Assembly (NCBI GenBank): GCA_029582165.1
Contig: CM055868.1
Location: forward strand, 18,348,391-18,412,390
Origin: Portulaca oleracea
Taxonomy: Eukaryota > Streptophyta > Magnoliopsida > Caryophyllales > Portulacaceae
Reading direction: 5' to 3'
Length of the DNA: 64,000 nt
Made by a program: the position numbers and the translations under genes. Positions 22,911-34,268 of the stretch are shown in pieces. The notes under the pieces are model-generated. The model worked only from the letters and a program-made list of their open reading frames with translations. It had not been told where the DNA came from and ran no database searches. Within the stretch, counting starts at the first letter, position 1. Each line of letters begins with the position of its first letter.

Positions 22911-24274
22911 TGAGGGAGATCATCAGGGAGAACAATCAGCAGCAGCAGCTTCATCAGCAAAGGAGGCATCTACCAGAGCTTCACCAACAATTGCAGCAAC
23001 AACACAAGGAGGAGTTCTTGTTGTTTCACACAACTCAGCAGCTAGGGAAGCCTTTCCAAATAAACAAAGAGCTTCCAAATCCCAAAGATAGACAAGCAGC
23101 GAAAGAGCGATTTCTCAAAGAAATTCAAACATCCAGAAGGAGGGTTTTAGTATCACCAGCAGCCACCACTCCACCAACAGCATCCATCCAGGCTTGCTAC
23201 ACATTTGTAAAGCAAGTCCTGGCATCCACAGCCACTCAGCCCACCAGCATTGGTCATCCAGACCAATTCCAATTCCCAGCAACAACAGTCCAAGCAACTG
23301 ACTTTCTCAATGTTATATCTATTGATTGAGGAATTTTGAGCTAACGTTTCCCAAGAGTTTTTTGTTCCTTGCCATGTCCTTTTCAAGTCCAAATCAAGTT
23401 CCAGCATGATCAAGCATGGCATAGTAAGATTCAGAAGTCAGAAAAGACAATCCTAGCAGGGTTATTTTTATCAGTTTTTCCAGAACCCCAGTTCTGGGGC
23501 TATATGTCCTGATTTCTGTCTTTAGGGGTTGTTTTTGTCTTTCCAGCATGATATTAACATGTTGAGATTACTTCCAGGTTAGCATTGGCGCGAGAATTAC
23601 CTCAGTAAAGATTATTTTTACTCCTTAGGAGATGAAAGCTTCCCATTGGCTCATTTTGCCACTCTTTGGCAAATTGGTCCAATCAGATTTTAGTTAGCTT
23701 TTCTCTTTTATTTTCCAAGCAAATGTAATCCGGATCATATTAGATAGCTTAGGATGTAATCATATGTATTTGTTTTAAGCTTTCTAAGTTAGAAGTAGAT
23801 CAGGGAGATTAGACAGAATGGTTATGCCTAAGCACCTGTTAATCAAACGGCTAGTTCCCTTTATATTCTGAAGTTTCTATCAATGAAAGGATCTCAGTGT
23901 TCATTCAATAGTATTCTCGAGTGTCTTAGTACCTCTAAAAGTTTGTGAGTGTCCTATAACTCTCAATCTTGGTTCAGTCAGTTCCTGTCACTGGATATTG
24001 GCAAAATCCAGCAAGTGAAAGTTGAGCTTGATCATCCATGCTTTGGTGTGTCTGTAGAGGCATGTGTGTGAGAGTCCATTGCCCTTGATTACAGCTGAAG
24101 GTGTATCTGTAACAGTTGTAAGCAAGCCTATCCTTTATGTTCTGTCTTGGGTTGTCTTCTATTCCAGCTTATTACTTTCAAACAACTCTTATGTTTATGC
24201 ATTCAGCTGTGTGTATTGAGTTATATGGTGTGTTCTAGTTCAATACTCTGATCTTTGTGAGCTAGCATACATCA
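22911..24274 (+). repeat. Chromovirus 1, 5' LTR
   Basis: Starts TGAGGGAGATCATCAGGGAG and ends AGCTAGCATACATCA, directly followed by the primer site. It matches 29367-30723 along its full length with scattered substitutions and a small indel near 23090. The CAG-rich open frame at its start (22907-23329) is the LTR-encoded tail of pol, not a separate gene. Confidence 0.9.
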
Positions 24275-24277
24275 TCT

Positions 24278-24289
24278 TGGTATCAGAGC
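24278..24289 (+). other. Primer-binding site, tRNA-iMet
   Basis: TGGTATCAGAGC, the canonical plant initiator-Met complement, three bases after the LTR end. Confidence 0.95.
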
Positions 24290-24309
24290 ATTGTGTTCTA
24301 TCTTGGAAG

Positions 24310-24864
24310 GGGGTTTTTGCATTTTGGACCCCGAAATTTAGGGGTATTTACATTCTGAACCCTTGGTTTTTAACATTAACATTTTGGACCCTAAAGTTTG
24401 TAGACTGAATAAAAAAGGACCTTAAAGTTTGTGGACTGAAGAAAAAGGCCCTTGTCTCATTTTTTATTTTCCTCCCATGTTTGAATTTATCTTTCGATTG
24501 ACGTCAAACTTTAGGACTATGGTTAAAACTAATATTGAAGCTATAATACACCTCTCTTATTTGTGTCGAGGCTACTTAGACCCCTAAGTACATGGTTTTA
24601 AATAACTCCAACATGAATAAAAGAGGTTTATTATAACTTTAATATCGATTTTAACCTTAGTCTTGAAGTTTGATGCCAATCGGGAGAGAAATTCAAACAT
24701 GGAAAGAAAAAGAAAAATGGGAAACGAGCTTTTTTTTCACCTCACAAACTTTAGGGTCCTTTTTTTCAGCCTACAAACTTTAAGGTCCAAAATGTTAAAG
24801 TTGAAAACCAAGGGTTCAGAATGTAAATACCCCTAAAATTCGAGGTCCAAAATGCAAAAAACCC
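24310..24864. mobile_element. Mutator-like fold-back MITE in the chromovirus leader
   Basis: Left end GGGTTTTTGCATTTTGGACC; the right end is its inverse (GGTCCAAAATGCAAAAAACC then C). The arms are about 150 bp, pairing through AGGGGTATTTACATTCTGAA and CTAAAGTTTGTGGACTGAAG-like blocks. It is flanked by the perfect repeat ATCTTGGAAG (24300-24309 and 24865-24874), a 9-10 bp duplication as in Mutator-like elements. It is younger than chromovirus 1 and separates the primer site from gag. Confidence 0.9.
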
Positions 24865-24895
24865 ATCTTGGAAGTGTGTTGTAGTTGTTGTGAAA

Positions 24896-26060
24896 ATGGT
24901 CGGAGCTAGTAGAACCCCACAAGAAGGCTTAGAACAGACCCTAAAAGAAAAAGAAGAAGTAGAAAGAAAATGAAGTTTCTAAGTGATCAGTTGCAGTATT
25001 ACATGAGATTGCGTAGAAGTGAGTTGAATAGGGAGACTGATGATGAGATGGAGGAAGGAGAAGGTGAGAATCCTTTTAGTAGGACAGGGAGAGGAGGTCG
25101 AGGTCCTAGACCTACACCAAGAAGGAGATGAAGAGTCAGAAGATCACCTAGGATCAGTGAGCCTGAGGAGAATAGTGAGAGTGAAAGAGAAGAAAGGAGG
25201 GGAGACAGGAGAAGCTAGACTTCAAGATTGATATACCTGAATATGCAGGAGAACTAGATCCTGATGTTTTCCTAGATTGGTTACAAACAGTAGAGAGAGT
25301 CTTTGATTTGAAGGAGGTTTCAGAAGAAAACAAGGTGAAATTAGTAGCCTTAAAATTAAAAAAAATATGCTTCTACTTGGTGGACTAATCTGCAGAGAAG
25401 TAGAGTGGAAATTGGGGAAGCCAAGGTGAGCACTTGGATTGAGATGAGGCAGAAGTTGAAGGAGAAGTTCCTCCCAGAGAACTACATGAAGGAGAGCTAC
25501 TTAAAGATACAACATTTTGTGTCGGGGAACAAGTCAGTGGAAGAATACACAAAGGAGTTTGAGCACTTGCTTTAGAAGTGTAATATGCAGGAGAATGAGG
25601 TACAAACCTACATCAGGTACCTTGCAGGCTTGAATGAAGGGATCAAGAATGTTGTGGAGTTGTAGGTCTATGATTCCTTTGATGAGCTAAGCTCTTTAGC
25701 TCATAAAGTGGAGCAGCAGTAGAAGAAAGCTAGAACAAAGGACTACAACAGCAGTAGATACCCAACCAAGGCCTATGCACCAGCTAAGCCAAACCCTTAC
25801 AAACATTACAATCCCCCACAAAGAGCCTATCCACCCCCACCCCCACCTCAAGCCAGAAATCCAATCCCAAGACCCCCACAAAATCAACTACAAAATTCCC
25901 GAAAAAGAATCCCCGCACCGATCAACATACCTTATTCAGAAAGGAGATGTTTCAGGTGTCAAGGACTAGGGTACATTGCCTCAGAATGTCCAAACAAGAG
26001 GATGGTTACTCTTGCTGAGTACTAAACAGCTTTGTTTATTGATCCTTAACATGTTCAGGG
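24896..26060 (+). pseudogene. Chromovirus 1 gag
   Basis: Starts at ATG 24896 (MVGASRTPQEG). Acidic and then basic stretches follow, then the capsid-type domain (DVFLDWLQTVERVFDLKEV near 25265; KEKFLPENYMKESYLKIQ near 25460; SVEEYTKEFEHLL near 25540) and a proline-rich linker. A CX2CX4-X4C knuckle lies at 25948-25989 (CFRCQGLGYIASEC), where the usual His is Tyr. Several stops (for example after EYTKEFEHLL) and frame changes inactivate it. Gag would package the element RNA. The same domain order is seen in chromovirus 2, which helps set the limits. Confidence 0.85.
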
Positions 26061-26139
26061 AGAAGAACATGAGTATGAAGAGCATGAGCATGACCCTATC
26101 TATGATGATGAGGTCATAGAAGAAGGTCCAGATAAGGGT

Positions 26140-26515
26140 GAGATGCTTGTGATCAGAAGTGTTTTGAGCAGCTCAGCAGTAGAGGAAGCAGAAGAGCAGA
26201 GGGAGAATATCTTTCATACAAGGTGTACCATTGGAGGGAAGGTATGCTCAATGATTGTAGACAGTGGAAGCTGTACTAATGCAGCCTCCAACACCATGGT
26301 GAATAAGCTAAGCCTGACAACCAAGCCCCACCCAGCTCCATACACCATCCAGTGGCTCAGCTCAGGTAAAGGTATCCAAGTATCTACTAGACGCCTTGTT
26401 GATTTTTTGATTGGTCAGTCATACAAAGATGAGGTCTGGTGTGATCTTTTACCTATGGATGCATGTCATTTGCTTTTGGGTCGAAACCTTGGTTGTATGA
26501 TAGATCAGTAAACCA
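26140..26515 (+). pseudogene. Chromovirus 1 aspartic protease
   Basis: A retropepsin-like domain in a 122-codon open stretch: CTIGGKVCSMIVDSGSCTN contains the catalytic DSG (Asp codon 26260-26262). It is followed by PAPYTIQWLSSGKGIQV and LPMDACHLLLGRN, the region with the flap and the second hydrophobic-Gly motif. The protease would cleave Gag-Pol. Catalytic residues look intact here, but the frame is cut just after LLLGRN by a shift (about 26480) and stops, so no processed polyprotein could form. Confidence 0.85.
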
Positions 26516-26689
26516 TTGTGGAAGAGCTAATACCTACACCCTGACCCTAAACCAAAGAAAGATTGTCCTTACCCCCATGAAACCCTCACAGTTAACCAAA
26601 AAAGCCAAAACCCTGTGTCTTGAACCTAGTCTTGATGTGTTGCTTTTATCTGATCATCACGAGCTTAGTACAAAGAAGGACTTGATCCT

Positions 26690-27680
26690 TTAGACCTTGA
26701 AGAAACCCCAGCACCACAAAATGACCACCCTTTATTCCTACCTTTACTCCAGCAGTTTCAGTATGTATTTCCTGATGAAATGCCACCTGGTTTGCCACCT
26801 AAAAGAGATATCCAGCACAAAATTGACTTAGTGCCTGGATCAGTGCTGCCTAATAAGCCAGCTTATAGGATGACACCAGCAGATACCAATGAGATACAGA
26901 GGTAGGTGGATGAGTTATTGGAGAAGGGAATGATTAGGGAGAGTTTGAGTCCATGTGCAGTCCCAGCCTTGTTAGTGCCTAAGAAAGATGGGAGCCAAAG
27001 AATGTGTATTGACTGTAGGGCCATTAACAAGATCACCATCAAGTATAAGTATCCTATACCTAGGCTTGAAGACATGTTGGATGAGTTACATGGGTCATCA
27101 GTCTTTTCTAAGATTGACCTTAGGAGTGGATACTACCAGATAAGGATCTATGAGGGAGATGAGTGGAAAACAACCTTCAAGACCAAGGGAGGTTTATTTG
27201 AGTGGTTGGTCATGCCTTTTGGCCTGACTAATGCCCCATCCACATTTATGAGACTCATGAACCAGGTCCTTAAGCCACTCATAGGCAAGAGTGTTGTGGT
27301 ATACTTTGATGATATTCCTGTCTATAGCAGGTCTGAGCAAGAGCATGTTACGCATTTGCAGGAAGTTCTAGAGATTTTGAGTAAGGAGCAGTTGTTTGGA
27401 AATCTCAAGAAGTGTCACTTCTTTACATCCCAAGTGAACTTCTTGGGGTACATTGTTACAGCAGCAGGTGTTCAGGTTGATGAGGAGAAGATTCAAGCAA
27501 TTAGTGAGTGGCCTGTGCCCACTTCCATTCATCAAGTCATGAGCTTTCATGGCCTGGCTTCATTTTACAAAAGATTTGTCAAGAATTTCAGCACCATTCT
27601 GGCACCAATGCTGAAGTGGTTAAAGGAAAGTCCTTTATGTGGACAACAGCCCAAAAAGCCTTTGAAGAAGTCAAGGTGAG
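26690..27680 (+). pseudogene. Chromovirus 1 reverse transcriptase
   Basis: Open from 26906 to 27679 with the ordered RT motifs: [20 protein letters not shown] (fingers), [15 protein letters not shown] (first catalytic Asp), [19 protein letters not shown], and [11 protein letters not shown] with the YFDD active site at 27302-27313. [18 protein letters not shown] and [15 protein letters not shown] follow. A TAG precedes the open stretch (near 26903), and a frameshift near 27610 separates it from RNase H. RT makes cDNA in the virus-like particle. Active-site residues are intact; the damage is elsewhere. Confidence 0.9.
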
Positions 27681-29355
27681 GCTCACTTCAGCACCAGTTC
27701 TAGCACTACCCAGCTTCAGCAAGGTTTTTGAGGTAGAATGTGATGCTTTAGGAGTTGGCATAGGAGCAGTATTGACCCAGGAGGGCAAGCCAGTTGCCTA
27801 TTTCAGTGAGAAGTTGAATGATGCCAAGAAGAAATACAACACATATGACAAAGAGTTCTATGCCATCATTAGAGCTCTTCAACACTGGAGGCACTACCTT
27901 ATTGGAGTAGAGTTCATTCTCCACAGTGATCATGAAGCCTTGAAGTTCATTCAAGGGCAGCACAAGCTCAACACCAGGTATGCTGCTTGGGTCGAGTACA
28001 TGCAGCAATTCCACTTCATGATCCACTACAAATCAGGAGTGCTAAACAAGGGAGCAGATGCATTGAGTAGAAGGTATATGTTGCTTCATATGCTTGATTC
28101 TAGAATTGTTGGTTTTGAGCATTTGAAAGCCTTGTATCAGGAGGATGGAGATTTTAAGCAGGTGTACCAGAAGTGCCAACAGCAACCCCAAGGTCTGTAT
28201 CACATAGACCAAGGTTATTTGTTCAAAGGGAGTAGATTGTGTATCCCAAAGAGCAGCTTCAGAGAGCTACTGATTTCAGAAGTCCATGGAGGAAGTTTGA
28301 CAGGACATTTTGGAGTTGAGAAAACATTGTTGATGTTGAAAGAGCACTACAGTTGGCCAAAGATGAGGAAAGATGTGGAGCATCCGTTGAAGAGATGCAA
28401 TATCTGTCAATTGGCAAAGTCCCATAGCCTACCTCAAGGCTTGTACACACCATTGCCAGTTCCCAGCATCCCTTGGGAAGATGTCAGCCTTGATTTTATT
28501 GTAGGTTTGCCAAGAACTCAGAGAGGGAAGGATTCCATCATGGTGGTGGTTGATAGATTTTCAAAGATGGCACATTTCATACCATGCCACACCACCTTTG
28601 ATGCCACAAGAGTTGCTAAATTATTCTTCCAAGAGATTGTGAGATTGCATGGAGTACCAAAAACAATGGTGTCTGACAGAGATACCAAGTTTTTGAGCCA
28701 TTTCTGGGTTACTTTATGGAAGAAATTGGGCACCCAGCTCAAGTATAGTACCACTTGCCACCCACAAACTGATGGCCAGACAGAGGTTACTAATAGAACA
28801 CTTGGAGTCCTATTGAGAGCACTGATCCACAAAAATAAAGCAGGATGGGATACTCTATTGCCCCATGGTGAATTTGCTTATAACAAAGCACCATCCAAGG
28901 CCACAGGCTACTCTCTATTCCAAGTAGTCTATGGTAAAAATCTAATTTCCCCTTTGGATTTAGTTCCACTAACTACTTTTGTCAAATTTAGTTTTGAAGC
29001 ACGTAAAAGAGCATATCACATTAAGGAGCTTCATCAGCAAGTGAAGGAGAAAATTGCCAAGTATACTAAACAGGTGTCTACTTCAGATAACAAGCATAGG
29101 AAGAAGGTGACCTTACAGCCAGGAGATCTAGTTTGGATGCACCTAAGGAAGGACAGGTTCCCCAGCAAGAGAAAAGGTAAGCTATTGCCAAGTGCAGATG
29201 GCCCCTTTGAAGTCCTTGAGAAAATTGGAGACAATGCCTATAGGTTGGATCTATCTAAAGAGTATGGAGGCTCCTCAACATTCAATGTAGCAGATCTTCG
29301 ACCATACTATCCAGCAGATGAAAACCTTCCAATTTTTAGGACAAACTTTCCTTAA
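27508..29355 (+). pseudogene. Chromovirus 1 RNase H and integrase
   Basis: A 600-codon open stretch. The RNase H half (about 27660-28080) shows VFEVECDALGVGIGAVLTQE, DKEFYAIIRALQHWRHYL and GADALSRR. The integrase half has an HHCC zinc domain (HGGSLTGHFGVEK through CNICQLAKS) and the core (VSLDFIVGLPRT; VSDRDTKFLSHFW; HPQTDGQTEVTNR, with all three acidic residues kept). The C-terminal GPF-type module is GPFEVLEKIGDNAYRLDL. No chromodomain follows. The TAA at 29353 seems a point mutation, since the frame stays open for about 65 codons beyond it into the LTR. This is the best preserved coding region in the window. Confidence 0.92.
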
Positions 29356-29356
29356 C

Positions 29357-29366
29357 CTGGGGAGGA
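29357..29366 (+). other. Chromovirus 1 polypurine tract
   Basis: CTGGGGAGGA directly before the 3' LTR start; it lies within the extended pol frame. Confidence 0.8.
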
Positions 29367-30723
29367 TGATGGAGAACATCAGGGAGAACAATCAGCAGCA
29401 GCAGCTTTATCAGCAAAGGAGGCATCTACCAGAGCTTCACCAGCAATTGCAGCAACAACACAAGGAGGAGTTCTTGTTGTTTCACATAACTCAAAGACTA
29501 GGAAGCCTTTCCAGCGAAACAATGAGCTTCCGAATCCCAAAGCAGCATGAGTTACTCAGCAGACTTCTCAGCAGTCCAAACATCCAGCAGGAGGGTTTTA
29601 GTATCACCAGCAGCCACCACTCCACCAACAGCATCCATCCAGGCTTGCTACACACTTGTAAAGCAAGTCCTAGAATCCACAGCCACTCAGCCACCAGCAT
29701 TGGTCATCTAGACCAATTCCAGTTCCCAGCAACAACAGTTCAAGCAACTGACTTTCTCAATGTTATATCTATTGATTGAGGAATTTTTAGCTAACGTTTC
29801 CCAAGAGTTTTTTGTTCCTTGCCATGTCCTTTTCAAGTCCAAACCAAGTTCCAGCATGATCAAGCATGGCATAGTAAGATTCAGAAGTCAGAAAAGACAA
29901 TCCTAGCAGGGTTGTTTTTATCAGTTTTTCCAAAACCCCAGTTCTGGGGCTATATGTCCTGATTTCTGTCTTTAGGGGTTGTTTTTGTCTTTCCAGCATG
30001 ATATTAACCTATTGAGATTACTTCCAGGTTAGCATTGGCGCGGGAATTACCTCAGTAAAGATTATTTTTACCCCTTAGGAGAGGAAAACTTCCCATTGGC
30101 TCATTTTGCCACTCTTTGGCAAATTGGTCCAGTCAGATTTTAGTTAGCTTTTCTCTTTTATTTTCCAAGCAAATGTAATCCGGATCATATTAGATAGCTT
30201 AGGATGTAATCATATGTATTTGTTTTAAGCTTTTTAAGTTAGAATTAGATCAGGGAGATTAGATTGAATGCTTATGCCTAAGCACCTGTTAATCAAACTG
30301 CTAGTTCCCTTTATATTATGAAGTTTCTATCAATGAAAGGATCTCAGTGTTCATTCAATAGTATTCTCGAGTGTCTTAGTACCTCTGAAAGTTTGTGAGT
30401 GTCCTATAACTCTCAATCTGTGTTCAATCAGTTCCTGTCATTGGATATTGGTTAAATCCAGCAAGTGAAAGCTGAGCTTGATCATCCAGCTTTGGTGTGT
30501 CTGTAGAGGCATGTGTGTGAGAGTCCGTTGCGCTTGATTACAGCTGAAGGTGTATCTATAACAGTTGTAAGCAAGCTTATCTTTTATGTTCTGTCTTGGG
30601 TTGTCTTCTATTCCAGCTTATTGCTTTCAAACAGCTCTTATGTTTAAGCATTCAGCTGTGTGTATTGAGTTATATGGTGTGTTCTAGTTCAATACTCTGA
30701 TCTTTGTGAGCTAGCATACATCA
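29367..30723 (+). repeat. Chromovirus 1, 3' LTR
   Basis: Starts TGATGGAGAACATCAGGGAG and ends CTAGCATACATCA; pairs with 22911-24274. Its first 200 bp encode a Gln/Ala-rich continuation of pol. Confidence 0.9.
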
Positions 30724-31440
30724 TGTGGAGCTACCCTAATGAAATTAAAAGACAAAAATAGCAGACAAGAACTTGAAGAAAATAATTGCAATGATCTTGG
30801 AAGAGAGGTAACTCACAATCAAATGTTTAAAGAAAACTTAAAGAAACTAAGAACTAAGCCATTAGAAATAAACCTAAGTAAAAACTAGAAATAAAACTAA
30901 GACTAAGAAAAGATGCCTCTCTGATGATAGTATCATATATAGTGTTTATATAATGAAAGAAAATAAGAAGGGAAAAGAAAATAATAAGAGCTCCAAAACC
31001 CTAGCAGCCGCCACAACTTTATTTCCGGAACCCATGCTGTCGTCGCGGGCGCGACGCATAGGGTCGTGGGCGCGACCCTTCACTAGGAATCGTCCACTGC
31101 TTCTCATTTTTGGATGTCGCGGGTGCTATAGAACACATCGCGGGCGCGACAGTTTCTCATAAATTCCTCTTTATTGTCTTCACGGGCGTGACCAGAATGT
31201 TCTTGGGTGCGACCCTCTTCTGTAGCGGGTGTTGCGGGCGTGACGCTTTTGTAGCGGGTGCAGCTGCTTTCTGGTTCCAGCGCTATTCACTTGCTGTTTG
31301 TCGCGGGTGCAACGCCCAGGTCGCGGGTACTACTTGAATTGTCCGGTTGTTTTGGGCTGTTTTGGCTTGTTTTGGCTCGATTTTCCTTCTAACTCTCGAT
31401 TCTCCTACAAAAACACAAAATCATCGTATCTGCTGAATTA
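30724..31440 (-). mobile_element. Right piece of the reverse-oriented LTR-like sequence
   Basis: Begins with the second TGTGG. On the minus strand it shows an array of about ten GC-rich near-palindromes (31040-31335), then TATATAAACACTATATATG (about 30931-30950), then T-rich DNA. This is the layout of an LTR U3-R read right to left. The outer boundary near 31440 abuts Athila-like DNA. Family unknown; Athila-like is a guess from the layout. Confidence 0.45.
31042..31335. repeat. Array of about ten GTCGCGGGCGCGAC-like palindromes
   Basis: Words near 31042, 31062, 31116, 31137, 31180, 31204, 31230, 31252, 31301 and 31320 vary around GTCGCGGGCGCGAC, a near-perfect palindrome rich in CpG. Confidence 0.8.
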
Positions 31441-34268
31441 AAGACGCCGGTGCTATCTCAAAAATTGCGACAATGCCCAGGTACAAAACGCTGGCCGCAC
31501 CTTATAGAGTGTTTGCCGCGTCTCACACAGAACATCCAAAAATTGCAAAATCAAGAACCACTGCCTGCGCCTGAATCTGCTCCCAACGTCTCCTATTTTC
31601 GTGACTTTTATTCTCTAATTCTCTTCTCTTCTTAGTAAAAATTTTGAAATCCCTAATATTTTCAAATTCTTCACGTATCTCCTTTTCTTCTTCTTTTGCA
31701 CTTCCCAGCCCCCCACTTCACTCAACATCCCAACCACAATTTGTTCACAACAATCTCTAGATCTGAAAATTTTCGAAATCATTTTACTTGCAATCCTTGC
31801 TCTCACTTATGTTCAAACAACTTCAAGGTACGATTCTTACATACTTCTTCAACTTCATTGTTACCTGCTAGTATTTTTGGTATGTTTTTGCATCTTTCAT
31901 GAGTTATACTGGGATATGTTGCTCCAATTTACAATTGTTCATGCTCATAGTTTGGTGCACCTTGTTTGAGTAGTTTTTGAAACTAGCTTGAATATTTAGG
32001 TTGATAACTGGGTGAGTTTTATGTCCTTGCTGTTGTTATGCATAATGAGAGTAGTATTCTTGTTATTGGAGTGGAATGTGATGGTTTGGAGTTGGATATG
32101 TTGAACCTCTATTTTGGGAGTCTGAAATTTGTTATACTCTGTTCTTGATTAGTAGATTGAACGGTTGAGGTGGAAATCTTTCATCTTGCATGTTAGTTAA
32201 GTGATGTGCAATCATGTGGGAGTCCTAATGGTTTTAACTCGGTTGTAAGCTTGTTATGAAATAGTTGTACTTCGTTAACAATTTCAGCTTTTCCCCTCTT
32301 ACCTGTGTCCTTCGCATTGATGACAATGCTATGTTTAAGCATGGGAGGTGTATATACAGTAGTGTATATTTATTTTTTTATTTCGCTTTATTTGCGTGTC
32401 TTTCTTTCAAATTTTTCTTTCCTTACTTTAGTTTTTCGGTTTTTCCCTTTTGTGAGTTTTAGTTTAAATCCTTTTTCATTTCATTTTTTATAGATTAGGC
32501 AAACCTGTATTCACCTAGGTTGCATTATTTAGAAGATGTTAGATTTTCTTTTCTTTTCCTTTCTTAGTTTGTTTGTTCTTTTTCTTTTGCATCAAAAATT
32601 AGAAAAATCACAAAAAAAAAAAATCAAAAAAATCAGAAAAGCCAAAAAATAAGAAAAGACAATAAAACAACAAAAAAATTTAGGTTAGGATTAGGATTAA
32701 TAATCTGGAACACCTTCGGTGTTGATTTGTAAACCAATTTGACTTTTAGTATGTCTTGCTTCACCTTGAGAAGTCTGGTTGAGAACTAAAAGTTTTTGAA
32801 ATTAATTTATGCAAATCTTCCTGATTTTGAGACAAGTTATGAAAGATGTGCTTAACTGCTTTGACTATCTTACTAAGTGTAAATATGCGTGCCGCAAATT
32901 TTTGGGTTAGGTTTAGTTGATTGAGCCCTATCCCGTGAGTATACATAGCCAAAAAGTATGGATTGATCATTTTTATCGATCCTTTTATTTCATGAGTGAC
33001 TCCACCACTAGTTGCACCTCTAGAACCTGTTTTGCATCTTGTTTGAAATTGTATCTTTGCATTACACGCTATGACAAAGTGGTTGAGGAATTCATTTATA
33101 TATTATTTGAACTACAAAGCCAAATAGCCTCCCTAACAATATGATTACCGTTCTTTAGCCCCGCCTAGCCTTTGATTATCTTTCTTTTTGTGATGAAACC
33201 CTGACGATACAGGCCTTGGCCTATGATAATTCCTACCCTTTGCCTTGCTTGGATGTGTGAGAGTTCATTGTTTGGGAGAGAAGAATTGGTTCGACGTTGC
33301 TACGAATGAAATTGAGAAGTTAGGGAATTATGGTTTTTATTGAATTAGGGACACATTATCTTTCCCAATTATCATAAGTTAGCATTTGGTTGTGATGTCC
33401 TTCTATCATATTGAGGTCGAAGCTATAGTTATATGAATTTCTTCTCCCTTCATCACTCACCAAAAAGAGAAGTAGAAAAATAGAACCAAAAAAAAAAAAG
33501 AGAGAGAAAAGATTTCAAGAAAAGGGTGATTAAGGAGATTCAATTGAAAAGTTCTCAAAGCTTTTGACCCGATTATGAGATTTGATGAGGTGTTTGTTCT
33601 TAATGAAGGAGTAATTTGAGTTCCTTGCCTACATTCGGAGAGAGTGTGAGTTGAGAGCAGGTTTTTGTTGAAAATCAATCCAAGCATGACTCTTAAATAA
33701 CTCATACCCAAATATTACAACTCCTTTTCCCTAACATAAGCCTCGTTACAACCCTAAAAGTCATCTTGATTTTCACTTGTGTATTTGCATTCTAGTAGTG
33801 GATAGCGAGATTCTTACCAAGCCTATGGTAGGTCGCTCCTTTTGGTCTGAGTAAGAGAAAACCCACATACATGTTTAAATTAGAGTGTTAGGGTGTTCAA
33901 TTCTATCCTAAAGTGAGGTTTGCTCTTCGATTGACCTACGTCCATAACCAACCGAGCATATTTGCATTCATCTTAAGACTGTTGGCAGTTTCGTGCATCT
34001 TAAGTACTTGTTCTCCTCCTGTGATTTCGAAAACTTCATTCTCTCTATGTTGTACTGGTTTTGTTCTCTTCCAAATTGATCTTTGTGTTTGCATGAAGAC
34101 TGATTTGTTTGATTGTTTAGCCTAAGGGGGTGTTTAATTTTGTTTTTAACCCTAGTACTAACCCTTGTCAATTCTCTTTCACCTTGTCCCTTTTTCCTAT
34201 TTTAGCCTTCCTCTTATTTTTGAGTTTGACTTGCTTGAGGGCAAGCAAGACCTAAGCATGGGGGGATT
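31441..34268 (+). mobile_element. 3' internal region of an Athila-like element (5' part missing)
   Basis: Non-coding, and homologous along its length to 58940-61253. Shared landmarks are CGCTGGC/CCGCGTCTCACACAGAA words (31470-31530), CCTTCGCATTGATGACAATG with TTTAAGCATGGGAGG (32310-32350), GGAACACCTTCGGTG (32706), and a CTTGCTTG-AGGG-CAAGCAAG stem before a polypurine tract. Open frames are short and not conserved between the two copies. The left junction near 31440 is a truncation. Confidence 0.7.
34259..34268 (+). other. Polypurine tract of the Athila-like element
   Basis: TGGGGGGATT directly before TGATAAGTG at 34269; preceded by the CTTGCTTG stem-loop. Confidence 0.75.

Larger units (their letters stand above)
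22911..30723 (+). mobile_element. Chromovirus 1, full length (7.8 kb)
   Basis: Complete Ty3/gypsy structure: TSD TGTGG, 5' LTR (22911-24274), tRNA-iMet primer site (24278-24289), gag, protease, RT, RNase H, integrase, polypurine tract (29357-29366), 3' LTR (29367-30723), TSD TGTGG. Order and motifs fit the chromovirus branch. No chromodomain is visible, and the pol frame runs into the 3' LTR, as described for CRM-type elements. Stops in gag and a frameshift in RT make it inactive. A 555-bp MITE sits between primer site and gag. The LTRs are close to identical by eye, so it is one of the younger insertions. Confidence 0.9.

Noticed and set aside
22907..23329. 140-codon Gln-rich open frame
   Set aside because: It lies in the 5' LTR of chromovirus 1 and matches the LTR-encoded pol tail in the 3' LTR; not a separate gene.
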